The notes under the pieces: generated by a model
What the model was told of the DNA's origin: nothing
What the model saw: the letters and a program-made list of their open reading frames with translations, nothing else
The model's database searches: none
DNA from: JANMDN01 sp031376285
GTDB lineage: Bacteria > Actinomycetota > Thermoleophilia > Miltoncostaeales > Miltoncostaeaceae
Reading direction: 5' to 3'
NCBI GenBank assembly: GCA_031376285.1
Contig: JANMDN010000054.1
Location: 1-20,431, forward strand
Length of the DNA stretch: 20,431 nt
Made by a program: the position numbers and the translations under genes
Part shown: positions 6,825 to 16,861 of the stretch, one piece after another
Numbering within the stretch: the stretch's first letter is position 1
Layout: each line of letters opens with the position of its first letter

Positions 6825-7564
6825 CGCTCGACCTTCGAGCCGTAGGCGATGTCGACCTCACCAGAAGGGAAGCGCACGAGGGCCTTGTGCCCGCCGTCGT
6901 AGTCGTCGGCCCAAAGGAGCAGCGTCGCGGGCTCGCCCTTGACCTTGCACGGTTCGGCTCCCTCGGGGTCGAGGCCCCGCCACATGCGAATGAAGGGGTT
7001 CGATTCCCACTCCGCACCAATCGTCGTCGGGCCCTTGTGCCCGGGATGCACACGCGTCTGCGGTGGGAGTGTCATGAGCCGCTCCATCACAGAGTGCTTG
7101 AGGCTCGCGTAGTTGCCGTCGGCGCTTGGTGGCTGCGTTCCACCGACCGTGCCGTCGAAGAGGACATCAGCGGTGAAGCAGTCCTCTCCGACGAGAAACG
7201 CGAGATGTCCGAGGCAGTGGCCGGGGGTGTAGATCGCCCGAATCCGCAGTCCGCCTGAAGAGACGATGGCGCCGTCGTCGATGATCTCGTCGACCACCCC
7301 CGCGCCAAGCACGGCCGCGGTCTCCGCGTGGGCGAGCACCGGAACGTCGAACAGCTCGCGATAGCGCTCAAGGCCGGCGACGTGGTCCGGGTGGTGGTGG
7401 GTGAGGAGAATGTGGGTGATGGAAATCTGATCTTCCTCGATCTGGTCAAGCAACGGGTCGAGGACATCGTTTGCGTCGATCAGCACGCCGTAGCCGCCCG
7501 GCTGCTCGGCGAGAAGGTAGGCGTTTGTTAGCCAGTCGGGGTGTTCGGTTCGCTCGATCATCAT
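6821..7564 (-). CDS. Metallo-beta-lactamase-fold hydrolase, glyoxalase II-like
   Basis: This 247-residue protein carries the binuclear-metal signature of the fold: THHHPDH (55-61), TPGHCLGH (113-120), an Asp in TADVLF (133) and HPGH (173-176). The pattern fits the glyoxalase II branch, which hydrolyses thioesters of small thiols. Its ATG overlaps the stop of the alcohol dehydrogenase by 4 bp (ATGA), so the two are almost surely co-translated. That pairing suggests it cleaves the S-acyl-thiol product of the dehydrogenase, for example an S-formyl thiol; this is inference. The last roughly 60 residues (LLLWADDYDGGHKALVRFPSGE) are an extension beyond the core fold. The stop overlaps the convergent exonuclease stop by 4 bp. 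Confidence 0.85.
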   Translation of the reverse strand: MMIERTEHPDWLTNAYLLAEQPGGYGVLIDANDVLDPLLDQIEEDQISITHILLTHHHPDHVAGLERYRELFDVPVLAHAETAAVLGAGVVDEIIDDGAIVSSGGLRIRAIYTPGHCLGHLAFLVGEDCFTADVLFDGTVGGTQPPSADGNYASLKHSVMERLMTLPPQTRVHPGHKGPTTIGAEWESNPFIRMWRGLDPEGAEPCKVKGEPATLLLWADDYDGGHKALVRFPSGEVDIAYGSKVER

Positions 7565-8667
7565 GAGAACTGGATCACGCTCCTGATTCCGTCTTGGGCT
7601 TCCATCAGTTCGAAGCCATGGTTGACCTGATCGAGGGTGAGGCGGTGAGAGATCAACGCCTCGACGTCGATGTCACCGGCGAGCCAGTGGTCGACGAGGA
7701 TCGGCAGCTGGGTGCGGCCCTTGACCCCGCCAAACGATGACCCCGTGACCCGTCGCCCGGTGATGAGAAAACGCGGAATGATCTCGAGCATGTCACCGCG
7801 TCCGGCCACCCCGCACAGGGTCGCAAGCCCCCACGCCTCGCGGGCGGCCTCGACGGCCTGACGCATGACCGCGACGTTTCCAGTCGCTTCGAAGGTGTAG
7901 TCGGCACCGTAGCCACCGGTCTCGGACCGAATCCACTCGACGGTATCGGCATCGGCGACGCGGAGGTCGGTTGCCCCGTGGTGGCGAGCCTGCTCCAGGC
8001 GCTCGGCTGAGAGGTCGATCGCGATGATCCGCTCAGCCCCAGCCAGTCGCGCTCCGATCACGGCGCCAAGGCCAACCAGGCCACAGCCGAAGACCACGCA
8101 GGTCGATCCGGGCTCGACCGCGGCGGTGTAGAGCGCAGCGCCGATGCCGGTCGAGAGTCCGCACGCAAAGGGCGCGCACCCATCGAGCGGTGCATCCGGG
8201 CTGACCTTCGCAAGAGCGATCTCCGGGAGGACGGCGTACTCGGCAAACGTCGAGCAGCCCATGAAGTGACGCAGGGGCTCGCCATCTCGGAAGAGACGTG
8301 TCGTGCCATCGGGGAGGTAGCCGGCGTTCTGCTGGTCGCGGATGACGATGCAGCGGTTCGTTCGCGGGCTGCGGCAATGGACGCACTCACCGCATTCCGG
8401 GGCGAAGAGCGTGACGACGTGGTCGCCGGGGGCGACCAGACGACAGCCCTCACCGATCCGCTCCACGACGCCAGCGCCCTCGTGCCCGAGCACGCACGGC
8501 GCGTAGCCGGTCGGGTCCACGCCTGATGCCGAGTACGCGTCAGTGTGGCAGACGCCGCAGGCAACGATCCGAACGAGGACTTCTCCGGGGCCAGGTTCTG
8601 CGAGGTCGACCTCCTGGACAACCAGCGGGCTTCCGAACTCCTCAAGCACCGCCGCACGAATCTTCAC
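7561..8667 (-). CDS. Zinc-dependent alcohol dehydrogenase, class III / S-(hydroxymethyl)thiol dehydrogenase type
   Basis: This 368-residue medium-chain dehydrogenase has catalytic zinc ligands C40 (GVCHTD), H62 (LGHEGAG) and C169 (FACGLSTG), and a structural zinc site C-X2-C-X2-C-X7-C (92, 95, 98, 106). The Rossmann motif GCGLVG (194-199) is followed by an Asp at the end of strand two (218), indicating NAD rather than NADP. VDPTGYAPCVLGHEGAGVV resembles class III enzymes, which oxidise the formaldehyde-thiol adduct and often reduce S-nitrosothiols. The cofactor thiol (glutathione, mycothiol or another) cannot be told from sequence. GTG 8667 is chosen because AAAGGGAT precedes it and homologues begin near this point. 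The thioesterase-like partner overlaps its stop by 4 bp. A simple alcohol substrate remains possible. Confidence 0.88.
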   Translation of the reverse strand: MKIRAAVLEEFGSPLVVQEVDLAEPGPGEVLVRIVACGVCHTDAYSASGVDPTGYAPCVLGHEGAGVVERIGEGCRLVAPGDHVVTLFAPECGECVHCRSPRTNRCIVIRDQQNAGYLPDGTTRLFRDGEPLRHFMGCSTFAEYAVLPEIALAKVSPDAPLDGCAPFACGLSTGIGAALYTAAVEPGSTCVVFGCGLVGLGAVIGARLAGAERIIAIDLSAERLEQARHHGATDLRVADADTVEWIRSETGGYGADYTFEATGNVAVMRQAVEAAREAWGLATLCGVAGRGDMLEIIPRFLITGRRVTGSSFGGVKGRTQLPILVDHWLAGDIDVEALISHRLTLDQVNHGFELMEAQDGIRSVIQFS

Positions 8668-8736
8668 TGGTGCGATCCCTTTCGATCCGACCTGAACTCG
8701 GCGCGGGAGTCTACGACGCAACGACCTGCGAGGGGC

Positions 8737-8777
8737 GTGTGCGATGGGGCCGGTCGGGGCCGAACCTCACCGCACAC
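8737..8777 (-). terminator. Hairpin between the 5'-nucleotidase and the dehydrogenase
   Basis: On the minus strand GTGTGCGGTG pairs with CATCGCACAC (one G-U pair), enclosing further GC pairs. The hairpin begins 11 bp after the 5'-nucleotidase stop. There is no T-tract, as is common in GC-rich actinobacteria. It probably separates the nucleotidase transcript from the dehydrogenase-hydrolase unit 70 bp further on. Confidence 0.45.
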
Positions 8778-8787
8778 ACGCTCATCG

Positions 8788-10491
8788 CTACGGGATTCGC
8801 ACCAGCCGATTTGCCGGGCCGGGTGGCACGGGTGAGTTGGCCTTGAAGTACGCCTCGAGCGCATCGAGGTCCTGAGCGCCGCCGAGTCGGGCCGTGCCCA
8901 GGGTGAGGGTCGTGAAGCCGTCGCCGCCGTCGGCCAGGAAGCTGTTCACGGTCACTCGGTACGAACCCGCCTGACTGACGGTCTGCCCGTTGATCTTGAT
9001 CGAGGCCGCGTCGACGCGGCTCCCCGCTGGCGCCGAGGCCTTCCATTCGTAGGTGAAGCCCTTTGACACCTGCAGAATCCGTGCGGCGGCGGCGTTCACT
9101 CCGGTCCACTGCTGCTCAAGGAGCGCGTCGAGCTGGGCGCCGGTAAGTGTCATCGTCACGAGGCTGTTGCCGAACGGTTGCACCGTGAATACCTCGCCGT
9201 AGGTGACCTGGCCGGGCTGTTCGCCTCCGCTTGCCTGCGCGAAATTGACGTCGGCGCGAATGCCGCCAGGATTCATGAACGCCACAACCGCTCCGCCGCG
9301 CGCTGGGTCGGCGGTTGCGGCGAGCTGTGAGTCGGCGATGACGTCGCCGAGGGGCGATTCGCCCGCGGCGTTCGCGGCGCGCAAGAGGTCAGCTGTGGCC
9401 GAGCCGATGACCCTGTTTCGAAGGGGGGCAGACAGGGCGTCGTACTTCCCGATGAGCGACACCACGTCAGCTGCTGGTAGCACGCCTGTGTCGCGCAAGA
9501 CCGGAACGTTTTGGATGCCCATGCCGACGATCCGCTTGTTCTTGCGGTCGAACTGGATGTCGATGTCGGTGACGAGTCGTCCGAATGACAGCGACGAGGT
9601 CACCGGGCGGCCGTCGATGTTGCACACGTAGCCCTGGTGCGTGTGGCCGGTGATGAAGAGGTCGACGTCCTTGGAGGTTCGCTTGACGATGTCGACGATT
9701 GGCCCCGAGATCCCCGGGCAGGCGTTGAAGTCGGGCCCGGATGGGACGCCGCCTTCGTGAATCAGGACAACGACGATGTCGGCCCGGCGCTTCAGCTTGC
9801 GCACGAGCGCGTTCACGGTGTCGGCCTCATCGTTGAACTCGAGCCCCGCGACCCCCGATGGCGTGACGATCGTGGGGGTGCCTTCAAGGGTCATACCGAC
9901 GAAGGCCACCCGAACGCCCTTCTCGAAACGCTTGATGGCGTAGGAAGGAAAGATTGTCTTACCCGTCGCCTTGCTCTTGACGTTCGCCGCGAGGAACTTG
10001 AAGCTCGCGCCGGAGAAGCCATCGCCGTCGAGGCACCCGTCGGTCGGGTGGCAGCCACCGCGTTGCATCCGCAGAAGCTCGTCGGCTCCGCGGTCAAACT
10101 CGTGGTTGCCGACCGCGTTGAAGTCGAGGCCCATCAGGTTCATGGCCTCGATCGTGGGCTCGTCCCGAAAGAGTGCCGAGATCAGCGGGCTTGCGCCGAT
10201 CAGGTCTCCGGCCGAGACGAAGGCCGTGTTGTCATTCTCAGCTCGTTTGGCGCGGATGTAGCTCGCCAGCACGTCTGCGCCACCGGCCGGTCGGCGGGTC
10301 CCGTCGGGGAGCGTCACGGTACCGGGAGTCTGGAGGTTTCCATGGAAGTCGTTCAGAGCGAGAATCTGAAGGTCGACGACCTTTCGAGGGTCGTATGCCC
10401 CACGTGGTTCGGATCCTGAGGTGAGTGCCGGAACCGCCGTGGCCATGATCGCCGCGGTCGCAGCGAGCAATGCAAGGGTGTGCTTGCGCAT
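8788..10491 (-). CDS. Secreted bifunctional metallophosphatase / 5'-nucleotidase, UshA type
   Basis: This 567-residue secreted enzyme should hydrolyse extracellular nucleotides to nucleosides and phosphate, a salvage or phosphate-scavenging role. A signal peptide is clear (MRKHTLALLAATAAIMATAVPA). The calcineurin-like metallophosphatase domain shows NDFHGN (47-52), GDLIG (95-99), GNHEFDRG (128-135), LIHEGG (243-248) and GHTHQGY (282-288), all contributing to the two-metal site. The C-terminal substrate-specificity domain begins near 355, with SPLGDVIADS (379-388), NPGGIRADV, TYGEVFTVQPFGN and the VNSFLADGGDGF loop. No LPXTG anchor or C-terminal membrane helix is seen, so the product is probably released. 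AAGGGA upstream of ATG 10491 supports the start. Length is normal. It is divergent from the glycine riboswitch and gcvP. UDP-sugar hydrolysis is also possible. Confidence 0.9.
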   Translation of the reverse strand: MRKHTLALLAATAAIMATAVPALTSGSEPRGAYDPRKVVDLQILALNDFHGNLQTPGTVTLPDGTRRPAGGADVLASYIRAKRAENDNTAFVSAGDLIGASPLISALFRDEPTIEAMNLMGLDFNAVGNHEFDRGADELLRMQRGGCHPTDGCLDGDGFSGASFKFLAANVKSKATGKTIFPSYAIKRFEKGVRVAFVGMTLEGTPTIVTPSGVAGLEFNDEADTVNALVRKLKRRADIVVVLIHEGGVPSGPDFNACPGISGPIVDIVKRTSKDVDLFITGHTHQGYVCNIDGRPVTSSLSFGRLVTDIDIQFDRKNKRIVGMGIQNVPVLRDTGVLPAADVVSLIGKYDALSAPLRNRVIGSATADLLRAANAAGESPLGDVIADSQLAATADPARGGAVVAFMNPGGIRADVNFAQASGGEQPGQVTYGEVFTVQPFGNSLVTMTLTGAQLDALLEQQWTGVNAAAARILQVSKGFTYEWKASAPAGSRVDAASIKINGQTVSQAGSYRVTVNSFLADGGDGFTTLTLGTARLGGAQDLDALEAYFKANSPVPPGPANRLVRIP

Positions 10492-10721
10492 TGGAGCGTC
10501 CCTTCGTCTCCCGGATGTGACGTCGTAGTGGCGTCCTATCGCTGACTCGTGCTCGAACGCAAGTCGACTTCACCCACCGTTGACACCTTGACGTCGCAAT
10601 GTGGGAGCAACGTCGAGCGCCGTCGCCCGGTGCCTACTGACAATGCGCCCGGCGACCTATCCGAACGTCGGGAGATGTCGCCGGACCGCGGTGGTAACCT
10701 CAGGTTCGCCGACAACCCGCT

Positions 10722-10905
10722 GTGGGAGAGACCGGCTTCGAGCCGGCGCCGAAGGAGCAACCGCCCCGGAAACTCTCAGGCACAAGGGACCGTGGTGGGC
10801 AGGCGACGCTGGAGAGAGAGTGGTTCGACCACTCCGCCGATGGGGAAATCCACGCTGACGAGGCGCTGGAGCATCTCTCAGGCAAACCGGACAGCGGGGG
10901 CACCT
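10722..10905 (+). promoter_or_regulatory. Tandem glycine riboswitch (gcvT element, two aptamers)
   Basis: Two glycine aptamers follow one another. Aptamer 1 (about 10722-10815) has GGGAGAG, a CCGGCTTCGAGCCGG hairpin, CGCCGAAGGAGCAA and ACTCTCAGGCACAAGGGACC. Aptamer 2 (about 10815-10905) has GAGAG, the hairpin TGGTTCGACCA, CCGCCGATGGGGAAA and TCTCTCAGGCAAACCGGACAG. Both CTCTCAGGC cores (10773-10781 and 10875-10883) match the consensus. The element ends about 33 nt before gcvP and should switch on decarboxylase expression when glycine is abundant. I see no terminator stem between it and the gene, so control may act on translation. A TAACCT at 10695-10700 could be the promoter -10 box; no -35 is evident. 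The remaining gap (10492-10721) shows nothing else clear. Confidence 0.95.
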
Positions 10906-10937
10906 CGAGACCACCAGCGACTCTGGGAGCCTTCTCC

Positions 10938-13811
10938 GTGAGTACCTTGCGCCCCACCCTTTCCGAGCTCGAACACGCCGACGAGTTCATCGGGCGCCAC
11001 ATCGGACCCGGCGCCGACGACGCCCGTGCGATGCTTGAGGCGGTTGGCTCGTCGAGTATCGAGGCGCTCGTCGCGGAAACGGTTCCGGCGTCGATTCGCC
11101 TTGCCGGGCCACTCGCGCTCGCGCCGGCAGCGACCGAAACCGAGGTGCTCGCGCGCCTTCGCACCATCGCTTCCCGAAACGAGGTCTTCACCTCGCTCAT
11201 CGGGCTCGGCTACCACGACACGATCACCCCGCCGGTGATCCTTCGAAACGTGATCGAGAACCCAGCCTGGTACACCGCCTACACCCCGTACCAACCGGAG
11301 ATCTCGCAAGGGCGACTCGAGGCGCTCCTGACGTTCCAAACGATGATCGCGGACCTGACCGGGCTGCCACTTGCGAACGCTTCGCTCCTCGACGAGGGCA
11401 CCGCGGCGGCCGAGGCGATGACCATGCTCCAGCGCATCTCGGGCAGCGACCGGACGACATTCTTCGTCGACGCCGACTGCCACCCGCAGACCATCGCGGT
11501 CGTCGCGACACGGGCAGAACCCATCGGTATTGACGTCATCGTCGGGGATCCCGAACAGGATCTCGACGCGTCAGGCGTCTTCGGGGCGCTCCTTGCCCAT
11601 CCGGGGTCGAGTGGGCGCGTTCGCGACCTGCGCGGGGTCATCGCTCGCGTCCATGAACACCGTGGGCGTGTGGCCGTCGTCTGCGACCCGCTTGCCCTCG
11701 TGCTCATGACATCACCCGGGGAACTCGGTGCCGATGTCGCCGTCGGCTCCGCGCAGCGCTTCGGCGTTCCCCTCGGCTACGGCGGCCCGCACGCCGGATT
11801 CATGGCGACCCGGGAGCAGTTTGCACGGTCGCTCCCGGGGCGCCTGGTTGGGGTGTCACTCGATGTTGCGGGGCGCCCGGCGCTCCGGCTTGCCCTCCAG
11901 ACGCGCGAGCAGCACATTCGCCGTGAGAAGGCGACATCGAACGTCTGCACCGCACAGGTGCTCCTCGCCGTCGCCGCCGCGATGTACGCCTCCTGGCACG
12001 GGCCGACGGGTCTGCGGCGCATCGCCGAGCGTGTCCAGCGTCTCACATCGATCCTCGCGGCTGGGTTGCGTGCTGGTGGTGTGACCCTCGTAAACGACTC
12101 ATGGTTCGACACGATCACGATCCACGCGCCTGGACGGGCGGCGGGTATCGCCGAAGCGGCCCGAGTACGCCGCGTCAACCTCCGTGAGGTCGACGCCGAC
12201 ACGATCGCGGTCACCTTCGACGAGACGACGACGGCTGGGACCCTTGCCGACGTTTGGGCGGCGTTCGGCGTCGAGGCATCCGTGGACGCGCTCGACGCCG
12301 TCGCGCCGGACGGACTGCCCGAGGGCCTGCGCCGCGATGACGAAATCCTCACCCACCCGGTCTTTACTCGGTACCACACCGAGCACGAGATGCTGCGCTA
12401 CCTGCGCCGCCTCGCCGACCGAGACCTCGCCCTCGACCGTACGATGATCCCCCTCGGATCGTGCACGATGAAGCTGAACGCGGCCGCGGAGATGATGCCG
12501 ATCACCTGGCCAGAGTTCTCCAAACTTCACCCGTTCTGCCCGCTCGACCAGGCCGCCGGCTATCGACAGCTCGTGACCGAGCTCGAAGTCTGGCTGTGCG
12601 AGGCGACCGGCTACGACGCTGTCTCCCTCCAGCCGAACGCTGGGTCACAGGGCGAGCTTGCCGGGCTCCTTGCGATCCGTGCCTACCATCGCAGTCGCGG
12701 TGAGGCGGAGCGCACGATCTGCTTGATCCCGTCGTCGGCACATGGGACGAACGCCGCGTCGGCCGTCATGGCCGGGATGTCGGTCGTGGTCGTCTCCTGC
12801 GACGCCGACGGCAACGTCGACCTCACGGACCTCCGGGCGAAGGCCGACGAGGCGGGAGCAAGCCTTGCGGCCATCATGATCACCTATCCCTCGACGCACG
12901 GCGTATTCGAGGAGGACGTCACCGAGATCTGCGAAGTCGTCCACGAACGCGGCGGACAGGTCTACGTGGACGGCGCTAACCTGAACGCGCTCGTCGGGCT
13001 CGCAAAGCCCGGCACGTTCGGCGCGGACGTCTCGCACCTGAACCTCCACAAGACGTTTTGCATTCCGCACGGTGGGGGAGGGCCCGGTGTCGGTCCGGTC
13101 GCGGTCGGCGCACACCTCGCGCCGTTTCTGCCGAACCACCCGCTCGTCGCCGAAGCAGGACCGGTGACGGGAGTCGGCCCGATCTCGGCGGCCCCGTGGG
13201 GATCGGCGGGCATCCTGCCGATCCCGTGGGCCTACATCGCGATGATGGGGGCCGAGGGTCTTCGCCGCGCGACCGAGACCGCCATCCTCGCCGCCAACTA
13301 CGTCGCGGTCCGCCTGGCCCCGCACTACCCAGTGCTCTACTCAGGCGCGAAGGGCCGGGTTGCCCACGAGTGCATCTTGGATCTGCGTCCGATCCGAGAC
13401 AGCTCCGGTATCACCGCAGACGACGTGTGCAAGCGACTCATGGACTACGGATTTCACGCTCCGACGATGTCGTTCCCGGTGCCCGGAACCCTCATGGTCG
13501 AGCCGACCGAGTCCGAGTCGAAGGCCGAACTCGATCGTTTTTGCGACGCGATGATCGCGATTCGTGACGAGATCGCCCGTGTCGAGGCTGGAGAGTGGGA
13601 TCGCGACGACAATCCCCTCCGCGGCGCGCCGCACACCGCCGAGGACGTGACCGCCCGGGATTGGGAACGTGGCTACTCGCGTGAGGAGGCGGCCTACCCC
13701 CTCGAGGCCCTGCGGACGACGAAGTATTGGCCTCCGGTCGGGCGGATCGACCACGTCCACGGCGACCGGAACCTTGTTTGCTCGTGCCCGCCGATCGAGG
13801 CCTACGCGTAG
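10938..13811 (+). CDS. gcvP: Glycine dehydrogenase (aminomethyl-transferring), P-protein, full-length
   Basis: This is the PLP-dependent P-protein of the glycine cleavage system. It decarboxylates glycine and passes the aminomethyl group to lipoylated GcvH. At 957 residues from GTG 10938 it is the fused homodimeric form, not the split GcvPA/GcvPB form. Hallmarks include FIGRHIGP near the N-terminus, YGGPHAGFMATRE, PLGSCTMKLNAA, HGTNAASA, VYVDGANLNALVGLA and HLNLHKTF, in which K705 is the PLP Schiff-base lysine, followed by a glycine-rich loop. The start has GGGAG (10925-10929) eight bases upstream. The frame stays open back through the riboswitch, but that stretch is RNA structure, not protein. 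gcvT, gcvH and lpd are not in the window, so the complex is encoded elsewhere. Regulation by the adjacent riboswitch is near certain. Confidence 0.97.
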   Translation: MSTLRPTLSELEHADEFIGRHIGPGADDARAMLEAVGSSSIEALVAETVPASIRLAGPLALAPAATETEVLARLRTIASRNEVFTSLIGLGYHDTITPPVILRNVIENPAWYTAYTPYQPEISQGRLEALLTFQTMIADLTGLPLANASLLDEGTAAAEAMTMLQRISGSDRTTFFVDADCHPQTIAVVATRAEPIGIDVIVGDPEQDLDASGVFGALLAHPGSSGRVRDLRGVIARVHEHRGRVAVVCDPLALVLMTSPGELGADVAVGSAQRFGVPLGYGGPHAGFMATREQFARSLPGRLVGVSLDVAGRPALRLALQTREQHIRREKATSNVCTAQVLLAVAAAMYASWHGPTGLRRIAERVQRLTSILAAGLRAGGVTLVNDSWFDTITIHAPGRAAGIAEAARVRRVNLREVDADTIAVTFDETTTAGTLADVWAAFGVEASVDALDAVAPDGLPEGLRRDDEILTHPVFTRYHTEHEMLRYLRRLADRDLALDRTMIPLGSCTMKLNAAAEMMPITWPEFSKLHPFCPLDQAAGYRQLVTELEVWLCEATGYDAVSLQPNAGSQGELAGLLAIRAYHRSRGEAERTICLIPSSAHGTNAASAVMAGMSVVVVSCDADGNVDLTDLRAKADEAGASLAAIMITYPSTHGVFEEDVTEICEVVHERGGQVYVDGANLNALVGLAKPGTFGADVSHLNLHKTFCIPHGGGGPGVGPVAVGAHLAPFLPNHPLVAEAGPVTGVGPISAAPWGSAGILPIPWAYIAMMGAEGLRRATETAILAANYVAVRLAPHYPVLYSGAKGRVAHECILDLRPIRDSSGITADDVCKRLMDYGFHAPTMSFPVPGTLMVEPTESESKAELDRFCDAMIAIRDEIARVEAGEWDRDDNPLRGAPHTAEDVTARDWERGYSREEAAYPLEALRTTKYWPPVGRIDHVHGDRNLVCSCPPIEAYA

Positions 13812-13820
13812 GCGCGAGCA

Positions 13821-13877
13821 GTGTCAGGCACCTGCGCCACGCCTGACGATTGCGCGCGGTAGCGGTGGTACCTGACA
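13821..13877. repeat. Palindromic REP-like element between convergent genes
   Basis: GTGTCAGGCACC (13821-13832) is mirrored by GCCTGAC (13841-13847) and again by GGTACCTGACA (13867-13877). Two alternative stems are possible: GTCAGGC/GCCTGAC with an 11-nt loop, or TGTCAGGCACC with GGTACCTGACA (one mismatch). It fills the 88-bp gap between the gcvP stop and the stop of the convergent unknown gene. It may work as a bidirectional terminator, or be a member of a dispersed palindromic repeat family. No second copy is in the window. Confidence 0.55.
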
Positions 13878-13899
13878 ACGAACAGCAGGCGACTTGACG

Positions 13900-14460
13900 C
13901 TACACGTCGGCCAACACGACCCTCAGCGAAAGCGGGTCACCGTCGGCGCCGAAGCGCTCGACCGAGCTGATCTGTCGACCCGGGAAGACCTCCGACACCG
14001 CTCCGTCGAGCGGGCCGCGGATCGCGTCGACGCTTGCGTCGCTGTTCGGCAGACGCCGCCGATCGAGCACACGCACGACGATCTCGTCCCGGTTGAAGCG
14101 CAGCACACCCACCGACGCGTCTGCCTCGATTTCACCGGCGGCGGTGTTCGCCGTCTCGAGGGCCATCCGCAGGCGGTCCTGAAGGCTCCCCTCGGCGTCC
14201 CGCTTGCGCTGGTACAGCACGCCCGGGCGGCCCTCCGCGAGGTCGATCGCGTAGTCGGCCTCGTGGCCGATCAGCATGACACCAGGACCTTCCGGCACGT
14301 GGCCGTAGTCGGCGACGTCGATGAGAAGTCCGGGGACGGTGTGGCGTTGAATCCAAGTGTGGAAGAGGCCGATGAAGCGCTCCGGCCGCACCTCTGCGGG
14401 GTTCTCCGCGTACAGCTTGACGCCGATGCGATCGACGCCGTCAATGGTCGTAGTCGACAC
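13900..14460 (-). CDS. Protein of unknown function, partner of the nitrite/sulfite reductase
   Basis: I do not recognise a named family for this 186-residue protein. It is soluble-looking, with no signal peptide, membrane segment or metal-binding cysteine cluster. Distinct segments are GLFHTWIQRHTVPGLLIDVADY (about 31-52), VMLIGHEADYAIDLAEGRPG (about 61-80) with YQRKRDAEGSLQDRL following, and LRFNRDEIVVRVLDRRRLPN (about 119-138). These look like a compact alpha/beta fold under real constraint. I have the impression that similar proteins occur beside siroheme reductases, but cannot confirm it here. The GTG start has a perfect AGGAGG (14465-14470) that overlaps the reductase stop, so translation is coupled to the upstream gene. 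A role in reductase assembly, electron supply or substrate handling is inference. Confidence 0.8.
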   Translation of the reverse strand: MSTTTIDGVDRIGVKLYAENPAEVRPERFIGLFHTWIQRHTVPGLLIDVADYGHVPEGPGVMLIGHEADYAIDLAEGRPGVLYQRKRDAEGSLQDRLRMALETANTAAGEIEADASVGVLRFNRDEIVVRVLDRRRLPNSDASVDAIRGPLDGAVSEVFPGRQISSVERFGADGDPLSLRVVLADV

Positions 14461-14468
14461 CTGGCCTC

Positions 14469-16727
<2,259 letters not shown>

Positions 16728-16760
16728 GCTCTCCGCTCTCATCGGTCGCTTGGCCATCGA

Positions 16761-16794
16761 AAATACCACGTTCACGGTGGTCTATCGGGTATTT
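16761..16794 (-). promoter_or_regulatory. Nested dyad at the reductase promoter
   Basis: An outer inverted repeat AAATACC (16761-16767) / GGTATTT (16788-16794) encloses an inner one, ACCAC (16765-16769) / GTGGT (16777-16781). It lies in the 134-bp gap between the reductase and the divergent AI-2E gene. On the minus strand TATTTT (16765-16760) could be the -10 box, placing the dyad over the promoter, as expected for a repressor or activator site. If so, the GTG at 16775 cannot be the translation start. Confidence 0.4.
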
Positions 16795-16861
16795 CCTCCA
16801 ATCGTGCGTGAACGCAGCGTCGCGGCAGGATCAGCGTGGGCCGAAGCCGAAATGAAGCGAG

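Noticed and set aside
6996..7010. GGGGTTCGATTCCCA resembling a tRNA T-arm
   Set aside because: It lies inside the metallo-beta-lactamase-fold coding sequence and no anticodon or acceptor stem surrounds it.
9637..10419. 260-codon open frame opposite the 5'-nucleotidase
   Set aside because: Antisense shadow; the opposite strand carries all metallophosphatase motifs.
10580..10603. TTGACA as the gcvP or riboswitch promoter -35
   Set aside because: No TANNNT box occurs at 16-18 bp downstream; the match is probably chance.
10722..10937. Open frame extending gcvP 72 codons upstream
   Set aside because: The stretch is the glycine riboswitch; its translation has no similarity to P-protein N-termini, and a GTG with a GGGAG site at 10938 gives the expected start.
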